Shown here: positions 25,669 through 38,204 of the stretch, one piece after another
Layout: the number at the start of each line of letters is the position of its first letter
Numbering within the stretch: the first letter of the stretch is position 1
Assembly: GCA_033807775.1 (NCBI GenBank)
Contig: JAWVWS010001071.1
Coordinates: 1 to 64,000, forward strand
Direction: 5' to 3'
DNA from: Saussurea involucrata
Taxonomy: Eukaryota; Streptophyta; Magnoliopsida; Asterales; Asteraceae
DNA: 64,000 nt
Position numbers and translations under genes: made by a program
Notes under the pieces: generated by a model
The model's database searches: none
What the model saw: only the letters and a program-made list of their open reading frames with translations
What the model was told of the DNA's origin: nothing

Positions 25669-26064
25669 TGATGCAACCCGTTGAGTGGGTTAAACTCCAC
25701 AGAATAATTCAGAAAGGAGAGACAAGTTTGGGGCAATTTTCTGATAATTTCTCCAAGCAAAATTACAATACTTAAATAGAAAATTAGAAGTAACCACTAA
25801 CTATCTAAATGCCTTTATTCAAGCAACTACTGGAACGTGCAAACATGCATTGAAACTAAGCTTTTGACAACTTGAGAATGGGTCTTCCTTCCTAAAAAAT
25901 CTGCTCCACTACTCTCGATCAACCAGTGAAACCTTGGGCTTGTTGACTAATTCCTTGTTGCCTTAGTGGACTGCATCACGTAATCTTTAAAGTGGGCCGG
26001 ATACTTATTCATTCTAACGGGCCTGGATGTCGATGGTTGGTGCCGAGTGTCGGGACACGTATCA
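25669..26064 (-). repeat. Gypsy LTR (3' LTR in element sense)
   Basis: Starts TGATGCAACCCG and ends CACGTATCA, with TG...CA ends. Differs from the partner at 30622-31017 by about four substitutions (three near 25718-25730 and one near 25928). Just inside it a polypurine tract CAGGGGGTAT (minus strand, 26065-26074) primes plus-strand synthesis in such elements. Confidence 0.96.
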
Positions 26065-26175
26065 ATACCCCCTGTTGAGAAACAACCTTGTCCTCCAGGT
26101 TGGAGTTGTTGTGGTTCGCGACTGAGAAGGATGGAAATCGGTCCCGAAAGTGGGCTATCTCCTCCCACGTTGCCT

Positions 26176-26781
26176 CTATGATGTCCTTGTTCTGCAATTT
26201 AACAAGCAATTGATCCTCTTGCCGATCCATGATGTATTCCGGTTGGTCTTGGTTATTGGGTTCTTCAAAGAATTCCAGTATGGTTCCTTTGCTGGAATGG
26301 CGTTGCCCCGACATGGTTTTAAAAGGGAAACGTGAAAAACGGGGTGGATTTTGGATCCTGCTGGCAGGTGTAGTCTATACGCAACTGGTCCGATTCTTTC
26401 TGTGATCGTAAATGGACCATAAAAGCGTGGGCTTAGTTTCTTGGACAGCCGTTTCTGAACAGTGTTTTGTCGATACTCCTGTAATCGTAAATATACCAAG
26501 TCTCCCACGTTAAACTCCTGGTCCAGCCGGTGTTTGTCAGCCTGATCCACCATGCGTTGTCGAGTTTGGGACAAGGTTTGTTTGAGAAGCGATAAAACTC
26601 GTTGGTGTTCAAGTAGGGTAGCATCAATGGAGACATGTGATGACGTACCCGACGTGTAGGATGGAATTGATGGTGGTGGGCGGCCATATAAAGCTTGGAA
26701 GGGGGTAATGTTGATTGCACTATGGAAACTTGTGTTGTACCAATACTCTGCTAGGTATAAGTATTTGTTCCATTTACGGGG
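26176..26781 (-). pseudogene. Gypsy integrase C-terminal part with frameshifted chromodomain-like tail
   Basis: The minus-strand frame continues integrase after the stop at 26782. It carries the SPRFYGPFTI and HPVFHVSLLKP motifs typical of the Ty3/gypsy integrase C-terminus. After about 26314 the homologous reading switches to another frame (26009-26314). There the motifs ATWEEIAHF and NLEDKV match the usual end of plant chromovirus integrases, including a chromodomain-like piece. A single indel therefore separates the two parts. Confidence 0.85.
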
Positions 26782-27246
26782 TTAAGTGCTAGCAAAACAA
26801 CGAAGGTACGACTGAAGACAACGATTAACCACTTCCGTTTGCCCATCCGTTTGGGGGTGGTAAGCACTGGAATGCAAGAGTTTTGTGCCCAACCTGTCAA
26901 ATAGTTCTTTCCAAAAATGACTGAGAAAAATTGGATCTCGATCAGATAACATCGTTTTAGGCAGGCCGTGTAGTCGGTAAACGTGGTGGAGGAAAATGGT
27001 AGCTAAGGATGCAGCTGTGTAGTGTGTTGGTAAAGCAATGAAATGGGCGTATTTCGTCAGTCTATCAACGATAACCCGGACAGCCGTATGGTTACTGGAA
27101 GGTGGTAAGTTTGTGATGAAATCCATAGAGATTTTATCCCAAACTAGGTTAGGTATGGGTAGTGGTTGTAGGAGACCATAGGGCTTGTGAGTTGGAGGTT
27201 TAGTACACTGACATACCTTGCATTCGTTGATGAACTTGGCAACGTC
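26782..27246 (-). pseudogene. Gypsy integrase core
   Basis: Shows the core of an rve-type integrase: DFITNLPPS, VIVDRLTKYAHF, DRDPIFLSHFW and YHPQTDGQTE, i.e. the catalytic D, D and the conserved HPQTDGQTE segment. The HHCC zinc module lies upstream, at the end of the RT frame and across the stop at 27247. An in-frame TAA at 26782-26784 ends it. It is in frame with both neighbours, so only nonsense changes separate them. Confidence 0.92.
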
Positions 27247-29106
27247 TCATCGTATGTGAGGCCAGTAGAAAGAAGCATTGAGACGTGCTATTGTTGCTGT
27301 GATTCCGGAGTGTCCCCCAAGTGGTGATGAGTGGAATTCTTGTAGAAGCAGGTTGCGTAGTGAAGAGATATCTGGAATGACCAACCTGTTGCGAAAATAA
27401 ACAAGTCCGTCGTGAACATAGTGATCTGGGATGCCTTGGCTGATCACTTTGGAAAACCACGGTTGTCCTTCCGGAGACTCGTAATAGTCACGTAATGCCT
27501 GTAACCAGGGTTGGGTGGGTGTCGAAATCGCTAACAGCTGGGGATTTTCGACACGGCTTAAAGCGTCGGCGACACGGTTATCTTTGCCCGACTTATAGTG
27601 GATCTCAAAATCGTAACCCAACAATTTTGTTGCCCACTTCTGTTGCTCCGGTGTCTGTATCACTTGTGTCATTAGGTGTTTGAGACTACGCTGATCTGTA
27701 TAGATTTTGAAACGTCTTCCCAACAGGTATTGGCGCCATCGTTTGACTGCTTCAGTAATTGCAAACAATTCTCGTACGTAGGTTGAAGCGAACTGCATTC
27801 TTGGGCAAAGTTTTTTGCTAAAAAACGCAATTGGGTGGTCATTTTGAGAGAGCATTGCTCCTATGCCGATACCTGATGCGTCGGTGGTCAAGTCGAACGG
27901 TTGGGTGAAGTCGGGTAAGGCGAGTACCGGCAGCTTGGTCATGGTGTCTTTGAGAGTCTGGAAGGCAGCTTCGGCGGTGTTGTTCCACTCCAAGCGTGGT
28001 TTTTGCAGTAAATCGGTAAGTGGTGCAGCGATTTTGGCATAGAGGTGCACGAAACGCGGATAGTATCCCGTGAGGCCAAGGAAACCACGGAGACCCGTGA
28101 GCGTGGTGGGGGCCGGCCATGCTTGAATTGCTTGTATTTTTTCTAGGTCGACTGCTACCCTAGAATCAGAAATGATGTGGCCCAAATATTGTACAGTAGC
28201 AACGCCAAAAGAGCATTTTGACAACTTTGCGTAGTACTGATGTGAAGATAGAACCTTGAAAACATTTTTGAGGTGGTGGTAATGGTCTTGTTGACTTTGG
28301 CTGTAGACGAGTATGTCGTCGAAAAAAACGAGAACGTAGCGGCGTAACGCATCACGAAAGAGATCGTTCATAGCAGATTGAAAGGTTGATGGTGCATTGG
28401 ATAGGCCGAAGGGCATTACGAGAAATTCGTAGTGTCCGTCAACCGTGCGGAAGGCTGTTTTGTGAGTGTCTTCCCGTGCCACTCGGATTTGGTGATAGCC
28501 CGCCCGTAAATCGATTTTGGAGAAAATCGTTGCACCATGCAGCTCATCTAAGAGTTCGTCCACAGTTGGAATCGGGAAGCGGTCACAGATGGTGATGGCG
28601 TTGAGGGCGCGATAGTCGACAAAAAAGCGCCAAGTTCCGTCTTTTTTTCGAACAAGTAATACCGGCGACGAATAGGGGCTTTGGCTCGGTTGTATTATGC
28701 CGTCTTGGAGCATCTCGGAGATAAGATCGGTCATAATTTTCTTTTGGTAGTGGGGATAGCGGTAGGGCTTAACGTTTACCGGTGATGACGTGGGGTTGGT
28801 GAGGATGCGATGGTCATGGCTGCGTTGAGGGGGAAGGTGTTTTGGTGGTTCGAATAGGTGGTTGTAGGAAGAAAGTAAATGGTTGATGTGTGGGTCTGTT
28901 GATTGGGGCATGGGTTGGACATCAAGTGTATGGAAAATAATGGCATGCATGGAGGCAACCGCATCTTTTCGTAATAAATGATGAAGTGAGGTTGAGGAAA
29001 CCGTAGTGGCCGGTGGTTCTCCACGTAAGACAACCATTTGTTTATCATGTTGAAAGGAGATTTGCGGGATGGAGAAGTCTGTGTTAATGGGGCCCAATGA
29101 GCTAAG
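27247..29106 (-). pseudogene. Gypsy reverse transcriptase and RNase H
   Basis: A 616-codon Met-initiated frame. RT motifs run in order: VDYRALNAIT, FSKIDLRAGYHQIRV, MPFGLSNAPSTFQ, and the active site FFDDILVYS. RNase H shows TTDASGIGIGAML and the usual LKHLMTQ and DNRVADALSR blocks. An H2C2 zinc-finger start follows at the end (GGHSGITATIARL). The frame is opened by a TAG at 29107-29109 where this family normally has Trp, and closed by TGA at 27247-27249 within the zinc module. Catalytic residues look intact. Confidence 0.95.
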
Positions 29107-29916
29107 CTACGACATGCCGAGAATGATATCGGCCCCTTCTACCGGAAGAACAAAGAAGGGTAGCTGGAAGGTTGTGGTCTCAAGTTGAAGGTGGACATCG
29201 GGGCAAAACCCGTTGCAATGGAGGAACATGCCGTTCCCGATCATTACCGGAAAGGACGTGATTTGTTGAGTAGGTAGGTTAAGGAAGGAGACGACTCTTG
29301 GTTGGACGATGTTATGGGTGCTTCCGGAGTCGACCAAGACTGTGACGAGATGGTTGTTAATGTGGCCAGTGATACGTAGAACTTTCGGTGAGGCTACTCC
29401 GAGGAGTGCGGCAGTAGATAGGGATAAGAAGTGGGTGTTGGTGTCGTCGGGAAAGAAATCGTTAGGCTGTTGGGTTGATTCAAGGCTCAAGTTATCGAAA
29501 GAGGTGTTGAGGTCGTCTTGAAGTGGTGCAGGGTTGATATCCTCGTTATCAACGACTAATAAGAATTGAGGCGGATTGCACTTGTGACCGGGATAGAACT
29601 TTTCTGGGCACCGGATACAAAGGCCGGCGGCTCTGCGTTTTTGAAGTGCTTCCTGTGAAAGACGAGTGAATGGTAAGTTTTGAGGTGGCCGGTTCGGTGT
29701 TGGTAATAGAGCCGGTAGTTTAGTTGTAGTTGGACTTGGTGGGAGGGTTGCAGTTGGGGTTGTCGTAGTAACTGATGGTGCCGGGGACAGGAAACGAAAG
29801 GGCGTGTTTCTTGAGCGGTTTCGTTGATCGTTGATCTTGTCTTCGATCAATTTAGCGAGAGCTATTGCTTGGGTCAAGGTTTGTGGTCGTTGAATGGATA
29901 GTTCTTGCTGAATATC
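29107..29916 (-). pseudogene. Gypsy gag C-terminus, zinc knuckle and aspartic protease
   Basis: Contains a CIRCPEKFYPGHKC zinc-knuckle-like motif and, further on, VLVDSGSTHNIV, the DSG active-site loop of retroelement proteases. A Thr/Pro-rich linker precedes the knuckle. It is in frame with gag upstream and RT downstream. Confidence 0.9.
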
Positions 29917-30585
29917 TTAACGTAAACCGGAGAGAAAACAATTGAGTAGGGCTTCCGGGGAAAGGCCGGTGATGCAATTGCTTATCTTTTCGAACTCGGT
30001 CTGATATAGGGCAAAAGAGGATGTTTGGCGTAACTTAAAAAGGGTTGCTTGGTGGTTGTCGTAGGAAGAGGGGCCAAAACGGATCTGCAAGGCACGTGTG
30101 AATTCCGGCCACGTTGTGAGGAGATTGTTGTTGACGAGGTACTTGTACCAGCTTAACGCGTCCCCGGAAAGGTAGAAGGCCACCATGGTGGTGCGTTGGT
30201 TTTGTGGGATGTTGTACAACGTAAAGTATTGCTCGGCCTGAAATAACCAGTCTAGTGGGTTGGAACCGTCAAACGTGGGTAAGTTGATTTTTGGTGGGCG
30301 AATGGTTGGGGTGGGAGGAGGTGGAGGTGGAGGCGGCGGTTGCTGTATCGGTTCCTTGGTGTCCCGTTGGGCTAGGGTGGTAATGAGGGTATTGGTTTGC
30401 TCATATTGAGTTGTGAGTTGTTGAATGATAAGGTCGAGTTGGGTTCTGTGATCCTGAAGGGCTGCGGCTTGAGTGGAAATGATAGTGTGAGTGTTTTCGG
30501 TGGAAGAGTGGATGAGCTTTGAGATGTTTTCGACCATGGCTGCCATGGACTCTTCGAGGGATGGAGGCTCACGTCTAGGCGGCAT
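29917..30585 (-). pseudogene. Gypsy gag N-terminal part
   Basis: Starts MPPRREPPSLEE, 37 bp inside the LTR. A proline run is followed by the capsid-like region LPTFDGSNPLDWLFQAEQYF and ...FALYQTEFEKI, the standard plant retrotransposon gag fold. It ends at an in-frame TAA (29917-29919). A short N-terminal helix-rich stretch resembles a coiled coil. Confidence 0.9.
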
Positions 30586-30621
30586 GGCGGAAGGAATGAG
30601 AAGGCCAATGAAAGCACCAGT

Positions 30622-31017
30622 TGATGCAACCCGTTGAGTGGGTTAAACTCCACAGAATAATTCAGAAAGTGGAGACAGGTTTGGGGCAATTTTCTGATAA
30701 TTTCTCCAAGCAAAATTACAATACTTAAATAGAAAATTAGAAGTAACCACTAACTATCTAAATGCCTTTATTCAAGCAACTACTGGAACGTGCAAACATG
30801 CATTGAAACTAAGCTTTTGACAACTTGAGAATGGGTCTTCCTTCCTAAAAAATCTGCTCCACTACTCTCGATCAACCAGTGGAACCTTGGGCTTGTTGAC
30901 TAATTCCTTGTTGCCTTAGTGGACTGCATCACGTAATCTTTAAAGTGGGCCGGATACTTATTCATTCTAACGGGCCTGGATGTCGATGGTTGGTGCCGAG
31001 TGTCGGGACACGTATCA
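30622..31017 (-). repeat. Gypsy LTR (5' LTR in element sense)
   Basis: Same length as the LTR at 25669 and about 99% identical. Followed at 31018 by the second TGGTG target copy. Confidence 0.96.
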
Positions 31018-31022
31018 TGGTG

Positions 31023-33740
31023 TAACCAATCACTGACTGGAAATTGCTTTATCATCGTTGGATATCCAAAGAAAAGGGTAGAACACCAATAAAGAGAAGA
31101 CAACCAGAACTAGGAATAAGGACATAACAGTTGGAAGTGAAACTAATGAAATGAAAAAGGAGATCTAGATCAGAGAGCAAGAGGACATTGGGAGTAGCGG
31201 CATGGTGCTGGACAACATGAGAATTGAAACATAAACAGTCCAATTAAAGAATCATCTTATGAAGACGTTGCAATAATGGCCCAATACATCTAGGAACAAG
31301 CCAAAACAAAGGATATTGAGGAACTTCCGAAAGTAAACATGGAAGGTACGTTACTTTCAAATCGTCCCCGGATGATAGACTTTGGTGCATCGGTTACCAT
31401 TCTCAACGTTGAAAGTTTATCTGTTGAAGGCATAAGAAAAACAATCTTAGTGAATGGGTTACAAATTAAAATTGTTTTAAATATCCATGCCTTCTAGTTT
31501 TATTTGGTTTCGGTTAGTAGACTTACTAATGACCTTCAGTTCTCACATTTTACTCGGATTTTTGTGTCATATATGACTTATGCTCGAGGAAACTAATTGG
31601 AGTGGTAGAGAACACGATAGTTTATATTGTCTAGAGCAAATGAATAATTTGAAGATGGCTATGGCAACATCGTCAAATCCGAAAATTTGGCATAGACGGT
31701 TGGGGCACTCATCTATGGTTAAACTGCAAAAGATTTGCAGTTTTGATCAATTTTATGATTCTTGTATGAGAGCTAATAACTGCTACAACAATGTACACTT
31801 TAGCATTTGTGAATCCCAGTTTTCTCAAGTAACAATGAATCGAAACAATAAATTGTAATGAATGATTAACTAGAACTGAATGATTAGAGAGGTACAAAAC
31901 AATTGAATGGAAAACTCTCTCTATTCTTTATTAGGCGCTCTTTATTAGGCGCACAAGTCTGATCTAGGATTCTAACCCAATGATTAAAGAAACAACTTTA
32001 AATACCTAATGGCTTAATGCCTAAAGCCCAAGCCCATTTGTCGTAATAAAGGCTTTTACAATTATAAATAAAACCTATTTAATTCAATCAAGAAAACACA
32101 GATCAGAAAGCATACTGGAAAGCATACGGTCTATCAAATAGACGTCAAGACTGCATTCATCAATGCTATACTCAAAGAGGAGTTGTATGTTTCTCAGCCA
32201 AAAGGTTTTGTGGATGAAACCAAACCAAACCATGTGTACATACTTGACAAAGCTTTATATGGTTTGAAACAAACTCTCGTGCCTAGTATGCTGTTTTGTC
32301 TACTTTTCGTTAGGTGGGAGTCCCACGTCGTTAAGTTGTAATTTTCTGTTCTTGTTAAATATATTTCCAGGAGTGCCGCCTCTTTTCCAAAAAAATGATA
32401 CAACTTTATTTATCAAGAAACATGGTGAGGATATCATTCATATTCAAATATTTGTAGATGATATAAAATTTGGTTCTACAAATCCTTAATATTGCAAGAA
32501 CTTTTCTGCCTCATTGGTGTCAAGATTTGAAATGAGTATGATGGAAGAAATGAAGTTTTTCTAAGGATTGCAAGTTAAACAACTTTCAATGGAATTTTCA
32601 TAAATCAATCCAAATATATTCACGATATTTTGAAAAAGTTCAACATGGAAAATTGTACACATATGAAAACTCTCATGGCACTAGGTGATAAGATTGATTT
32701 TGACCCTCTTGGGAAAACAGATGATCTTAAAACCTATAGAGGTACTATAGGTTTTTTCTATATCTAACTGTGAGTAGACCGGGTATTATGTTTGCTACAT
32801 GTTTTTGTGCCCGATATCAAGTCAATCCTAAAGAATTACATTTTGCTGCCGTTAAAAGAATACTTCGGTATGTGAAAGACACTTTTGACCAAGGATTCAG
32901 GTATCCAAAGAATATTGGTTATAAATTAACTGCATATTCTGATGTTGATCATGTTGGTTGAAAATTAGACAGAAAAAACACATCAGGTAATGTACAGTTT
33001 TCCAAGAAGTAGAATTTTGTATCTACATCAATAGTTGAAGCTGAATATGTTGTTGCTGCCAGTTGTTGTTCACAAGTAATCTGGATGCGAACTCAACTGA
33101 AAGACTACAGATTCACATATCAGAAGATCTGCATCTATTGTAATTCAATGAGTGATATTGTTATTTCCTGCAATCCAGTTTATCATACAAAGACGAAACA
33201 TATTGATGTTTAGTATCATTTGATTAAAGATCATGTTGAACGAGACACTATTGAATTATATTGTGTAAATACAGAGTTTTAGATTGCTGATTTATTCACC
33301 AAACCTTTAGATGAAAAACGTTTCAAATTTCTAGTGTCCAAATTGGGAATGCTCAATCTAAAAGTTTAATTTTTAAAACATGTGAATCTTTTATAAAGAT
33401 AATTCAGTATGTTGTCAATTTCTCATTTTACATTCAAATAATTTTTCTTTGATTGTTAAATTTGAAATTTCCATCTTATCTAAATTTTCGTTATCTTTGA
33501 TTCATATTAAAAAATCTGGATTTTCAAGTTTAATTCTTTGTACGCGTGTGCTTCATTTATTTTTTATCTGTTCAATATTGTTTTGTATGCATGTTTTGAG
33601 GGGGAGTAATTTTTTTTGTGGGATAACCTTTTGAGATGGAGTATCAAATGTTTGTGAATTTTTTTGGGGAGAAAGTGAACAAGTGTGCAATTTTTAAAGG
33701 AAATTTGATTTTTTTTGTGCATACTTAAAGGGGGAGAGTA
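31023..33740 (+). pseudogene. Decayed Ty1/copia pol (element F)
   Basis: Fragments in copia order on the plus strand: a GAG-pre-integrase segment with IWHRRLGHSSMVKLQKI (about 31690-31740), RT start with DVKTAFINA and YILDKALYGLKQ (about 32140-32270), the RT active-site region FVDDIKFGSTNP (about 32450-32490), and RNase H with SRPGIMFATCFCARYQ and LFTKPLDEKRF (32770-33330). Most of the integrase is missing. Several frameshifts and stops are present. The 31740-32110 stretch is non-pol sequence, possibly a later insertion, and contains a 14 bp tandem CTTTATTAGGCGCT near 31928. Purine tracts at about 33600 and 33731 suggest the 3' end. Confidence 0.85.
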
Positions 33741-33971
33741 ATAAAAATATTTTTTTGCGATTCCCAGATCAAGTGAATAACAATGAAGACTTAATCTCTC
33801 AACATGTCATATGTTTCATTCACTCTAGAGAGAAAACTGGTTACACGTTTATGGCCTAATTATTATGCTAAACACTCTAGGTCAAACCCTACTTACAAAA
33901 GATATTAATTCCTTGGAATGTATTTACACAATAAGCCCCAACTTTAATACAATTACAATTAAGCCCTTACA
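33741..33971 (-). repeat. Probable LTR of element E
   Basis: Read on the minus strand, the polypurine tract AAAGGGGGAGAT (about 33972-33983) is followed by TGTAAGGGC, a standard copia 3' LTR start. The outer end is not defined; 33741 is an estimate from where the plus-strand tract of element F ends. Confidence 0.5.
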
Positions 33972-34071
33972 ATCTCCCCCTTTGTATTAAAGTTCAAAAA
34001 ATTACAAAATTGGAATATACTTTCTTCGAGTCCCAAATAGCAATTCAAAACGTCTGATCACATTCCTATAG

Positions 34072-37000
34072 TCAAATCGTTCTGCTATCATCTTCAAAGC
34101 TCGTTCTGCAAGAAATCGATCTCTGGCATTCAATTTCTTTGATCCTTTGACATCCAAGCCAATTTTGCTTCTCAACTGCAATGAGGATATTCATTGTACC
34201 ATCGGAGTATCGATCTATCCGATTGAACCTGAGAAAACATTTATCACCACTGCCATTCTTGTATACCATACCAAATTCAGGTTTTTCAAGCAGTATGTCC
34301 AAATAAAAGTTCTCTATATCTGGCAACTTCTGATCCGACTTTAACAAATTGATCTTTGGCTGATTGCTTTCAACGCCCATCTGTAAGTCAACAATGTATG
34401 AGAACTTTATTAAACGATTCATAAACCTTTTTACAGCATCTAGAGCAGATATGACTGCAATCAGTCTGATGGTTCTGCACTTTAGCTCACGTAGGATATA
34501 TTCAAAATTTTCTAACTCCAAGTTTTTGAAGTCAACTTAAGTGAACGTCAAATCCCTTAAGTCTCGCCTTGTGACCGTGAAAACTGGATACCAGACTTTC
34601 AAGAGTCTTTTGGAAAAAATCTCTTTGATGACTATGATTATTTTATTGGTTTTGACTAGATTGACAGGTTGATCCTTAGTCTACATCATTTGCACATATT
34701 CAATCCAAGCTAGGGGTTCTAGGTGAGAAACGTCGTAGTGCTTTAGCGGATCTAACTCTCTTATCCAGTGAGATAAGATGATCTTCTCTGAAAGTCGTAC
34801 ATTTCCCGCTCGTTCTGCTCTTTAAATTAAACAACACGGTCGATATAAAGTTTTCTTTCGACGATAAAAGAGTGAATTGTCTGATACCGTATTGAACTAT
34901 TTAATTCAATTGTATTAGAGTGATGGCCCCTGTCCACTAATAGCTGGGAAGGGAATACGTTCTCTAATTCCTGCTTCCCATTGGTATCCTATTTCATATA
35001 TCAGAAGAGAAACCAATCATCATATCGGTCCTTAGGCCCATTACTGGAAAGGCTCAGTCGCGAGGGTTCCGGGCATGAGCACGCAATCTTCTAAGAATGG
35101 AACCAAGATTCTAGTACGTTCCCACTTTGCAGCAGGATTTGGTCGTACCAGTATAGTTTCAACTTGTTTTGGTTCAGATTCAGCTCTGGTTGAAGTTTTG
35201 GCCCGATCCACTAGCCGTGTAGACGGAGGTTCCTTTTCTGAAGTGTCTGCTATCTGCTCATTTAGATGTAAGAGAGAGTCAAAGTCTCCTTGTTCTTTAA
35301 ACTCATTATCAGAGAATTCGAACAATTCATCGAATTCGACTTTTATTGCTTGTATTTCCAGTTTTGTCCTTTGTCTTTCCTTTTCCGGATCTGTATCGGA
35401 TTATAAGTCAATGATATCCAAACCTGGTCTGTCTGTAAAATAACCTCGGTCATTCTTTTATCTTCACCCTTGGCCTTTTCAACTGTGGGCGACATCAACA
35501 ATAACACTGATCTCTTCTCTTATCTCCATTTCCTGTGCCTGAACTTGTTCTGAACCCTGTAAGTTTTCAACGTTAACTGCTTGTTCGTTGGTTGCGGTTG
35601 ATTCAACATTAACAATCTCAGCTTTAATGGTCCTCAAGCGCTTGTTCTCCCCCTCATGATGATCTATATCGTCATGATCATCATGTTTTCGCTTTGAAGT
35701 ACCCGCCTAAGATCTAGAACATTCCTCTAGAACCCGAACCTTATTGGATAATTCTAAAACTGGATTCTAGAGGACGGACATGGAGTTCTGGATTGATGTA
35801 GACGTGGGCTGAATCAGGTATGTGACTCCTCGAAAGTTGTCTTTGATTTCTTGCTGAAAAGCTTGAAACTCGGAGCACGACACATTATCGGACGGATGTA
35901 CAGTCTGTTTTGCGGAAGAGTAATTAGGTTTGCGTCATCCGAATCAGTTGGATCACTAAAAAATAGTAGTTGAGCAAGAAGAACCGACTTCAACTCATCC
36001 ACTGATTGTTGTTGCGGTTGATCTTGTGGAGGTGGAGTTGGAGTCTGAGATGGAGCTTCTTCTATAACCTGTTTCCCTTTTAGGATTTGTTGAACATCAG
36101 CATGAAGTTGGGAGAGCGAAGCATTAGTAGCTCTAGAGTTCTGGACAAAGGTATTGCAGATCACCTTCATTGCCGCAGTGAACAACTTCTTAGAGATTAG
36201 GTGAGGGTGAATAATTCTAGGATCACGTAGATTACTTGTTGTCACCACATTTGAAAATGTGGGACATGCGTTCAACGTTGGCGAAGATGTGGTTCTAGTA
36301 GGATTTCCAACCGATCCTCATAAAGTACATTTAGGGGTACCACTACGGTTGTTCCAACTGGGCCACTAAGGCTCGCAGTGACCGACTCAGACAGTGTCCT
36401 AGTGTGTATCATCACTAGACTCAACGTGGTAGGAATTGAAGTCGATGGACTGGGGAACGACCTATCTGTTTCAATACTGGCAGCCTCCGAATGAGACGCC
36501 TGTAGAGTATGTGGAATTCCACCGTGAGAAGAAGAGACAACCATCTGTTGAGAGATAGTTGAATGGCTGGGTGGGGTAAGTGAGTGCATCGCTGGGTCCA
36601 CGATGACTTGTTCAATGTCCTATCTCAACAAATGAGACTAGACAGTGGATGTGGCTAATCGACTTTGGCATGTGTAGGTAAGGCTGATCTGTTCTTGCGG
36701 CCTTGAAACACTCTCACCATATTCTTTTGCTCTCCCTTCACTCACGCTCACATTTACTACATTTTCAACTAAGTCTCCAGCATCCGAGTTATCATCCCTT
36801 TGAATATCAGTGGCGGTGGTGTTGTCGTCGTCTTCTTCCAGATTTCCCATCTCTAGATTGACAGGGACATCAAATAGAGTAGCTTCACTTTAGACATTGT
36901 CGGTAGTAGGGATTACTGCTGGGGTGTCTAGCTCCATTTGTGTCGGAATTTCATCTTTTAGGATGGCATTGGCAAGTACATTCGAGTCAACGACACCGCC

Positions 37001-38135
37001 TACGTCACCACCCTCCCCGAATTTTCCCTCTGCTCTACCCGTCGAGGAATCCCAACATCCTGGACTTGCTCGTCTATACCTAAGGGACCCTCATGTCGCT
37101 CTGGTTGTGCTCCTTGGGAAGGTCCAACCGGATCTCGCTGGACCATCGGAGCATAAATGTCTATTAGCTAACACACTCGGTGTCGTTGGACTCGCGTATG
37201 CCAACAAATCGTCGAGTATGCGCATAGGAAATATACCATCAATATTCTCTTTGTTGTGAAGATAGTGCATAGAGTATTCGGGACACATGATCGAGTTTGG
37301 TTGCCTCGGTATTTACCGGTTTTAGCGCATTGTGCTGTGTAACATCAGTTGCAGGAACCTCTAGAATGGATTAAAATTTATCGCCTTTGTTGGCTTAAAT
37401 TTGTCACAGACAACCTCTACCAGGTTGTTCCATAGGATTCCAACGTAATCAGGGTGTCAGTTGAAGACAACAGAGTGGAAGAGTCAGAGAATTCCGATGC
37501 TGCACCTGTGAATACCTTTCGTCTTCCAAGACAGACATCGATTGATGATCAAGAACAACGTATGCCATAGAGGAGTCAGAAACATCCATTTGAAGTCAGA
37601 TGCCTTAGCTAGTGGCTGGGAGTAACCGAGAGATCAGATGTCAGCACAAAGTTGTTCTTCCGAAACGGAATCGTCAAAATCAGCTCGTCCAGGAATTGAG
37701 TCAGCTGCTGGTAGTTGAAGAATTTGTTGCAATCTTCTCTGGGTGCAACATAAACTAAAACGGTCCACGAACCCTTCAAGTCGGTGTGCACATCCTAGCG
37801 ACACAAAGGTAATGTTGCTCCACAACAGCTGAAGGTAGATGAGTGGGACATTTGCAGTAGCTATCGTATGTATCGTAGAGGGTGGCCCTTGAGAGTCTCG
37901 AGTATGACAGGGTGTTCGGTGTGCATTTGCTCGAAATTGAGGTGATAATTGTTGGCTTGGAGCTTCAGATAGGATGATAGATGAATCAGAACTTCATCAA
38001 CATTCCGAGCATTCACAGAGTGTAAATGTGCTGGTAGTGGTGAGCGGATGGATGGAACAGGGTGCTCCTGATTGAAAAGGTGATGGGTGTCATTTTGCTC
38101 GTCGTTTGCGATTCAAGTACCTGAAACAAAGATGT
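34072..38135 (-). pseudogene. Decayed post-pol accessory ORF of element E
   Basis: A chain of short minus-strand frames belongs to one broken protein. From N to C: an opening region near 38130-37600 with a HPLRYIR motif, then 37288-37091, Ser/Thr-rich frames at 36850-36272, a helical segment with ILKGKQVIEE and QSVDELKSVLLAQ (36275-35814), 35325-35041, and a C-terminal block of 149 codons (34521-34072) with FSYIVDLQMG and EFGMVYKNGSGDKC. The 35.8-36.3 kb and 34.1-34.5 kb parts align with element C (59.5-59.8 and 60.9-61.2 kb). I know this protein type only as an unnamed ORF of Sirevirus-like copia elements. Function unknown. Confidence 0.7.
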
Positions 38136-38204
38136 TAGCCAAACCCTCACGGAGCAATTTGGGATCACACTGACTACTGAGGTAACACTTAGCAAAAATT
38201 ACTA

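Larger units (their letters stand above)
25669..31017 (-). mobile_element. Complete but inactivated Ty3/gypsy chromovirus-like element
   Basis: This 5349 bp element has two 396 bp LTRs and a perfect 5 bp target duplication TGGTG (25664-25668 and 31018-31022). Internal order on the minus strand is gag, zinc knuckle, protease, reverse transcriptase, RNase H, integrase, chromodomain-like tail, which is the gypsy order. From 30585 to 26176 everything lies in one reading frame interrupted by four stop codons (29917, 29107, 27247, 26782), and a frameshift follows near 26314. The LTRs differ at only about 4 positions (1%), so insertion is recent. The last bases inside the right LTR read ACTGGTGCTTTCATTGG on the minus strand, a candidate primer site. 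Confidence 0.95.

Noticed and set aside
35075..37259. Plus-strand ORFs of about 120 codons opposite the E accessory region
   Set aside because: The minus-strand reading aligns with element C; the plus-strand frames are shadows.
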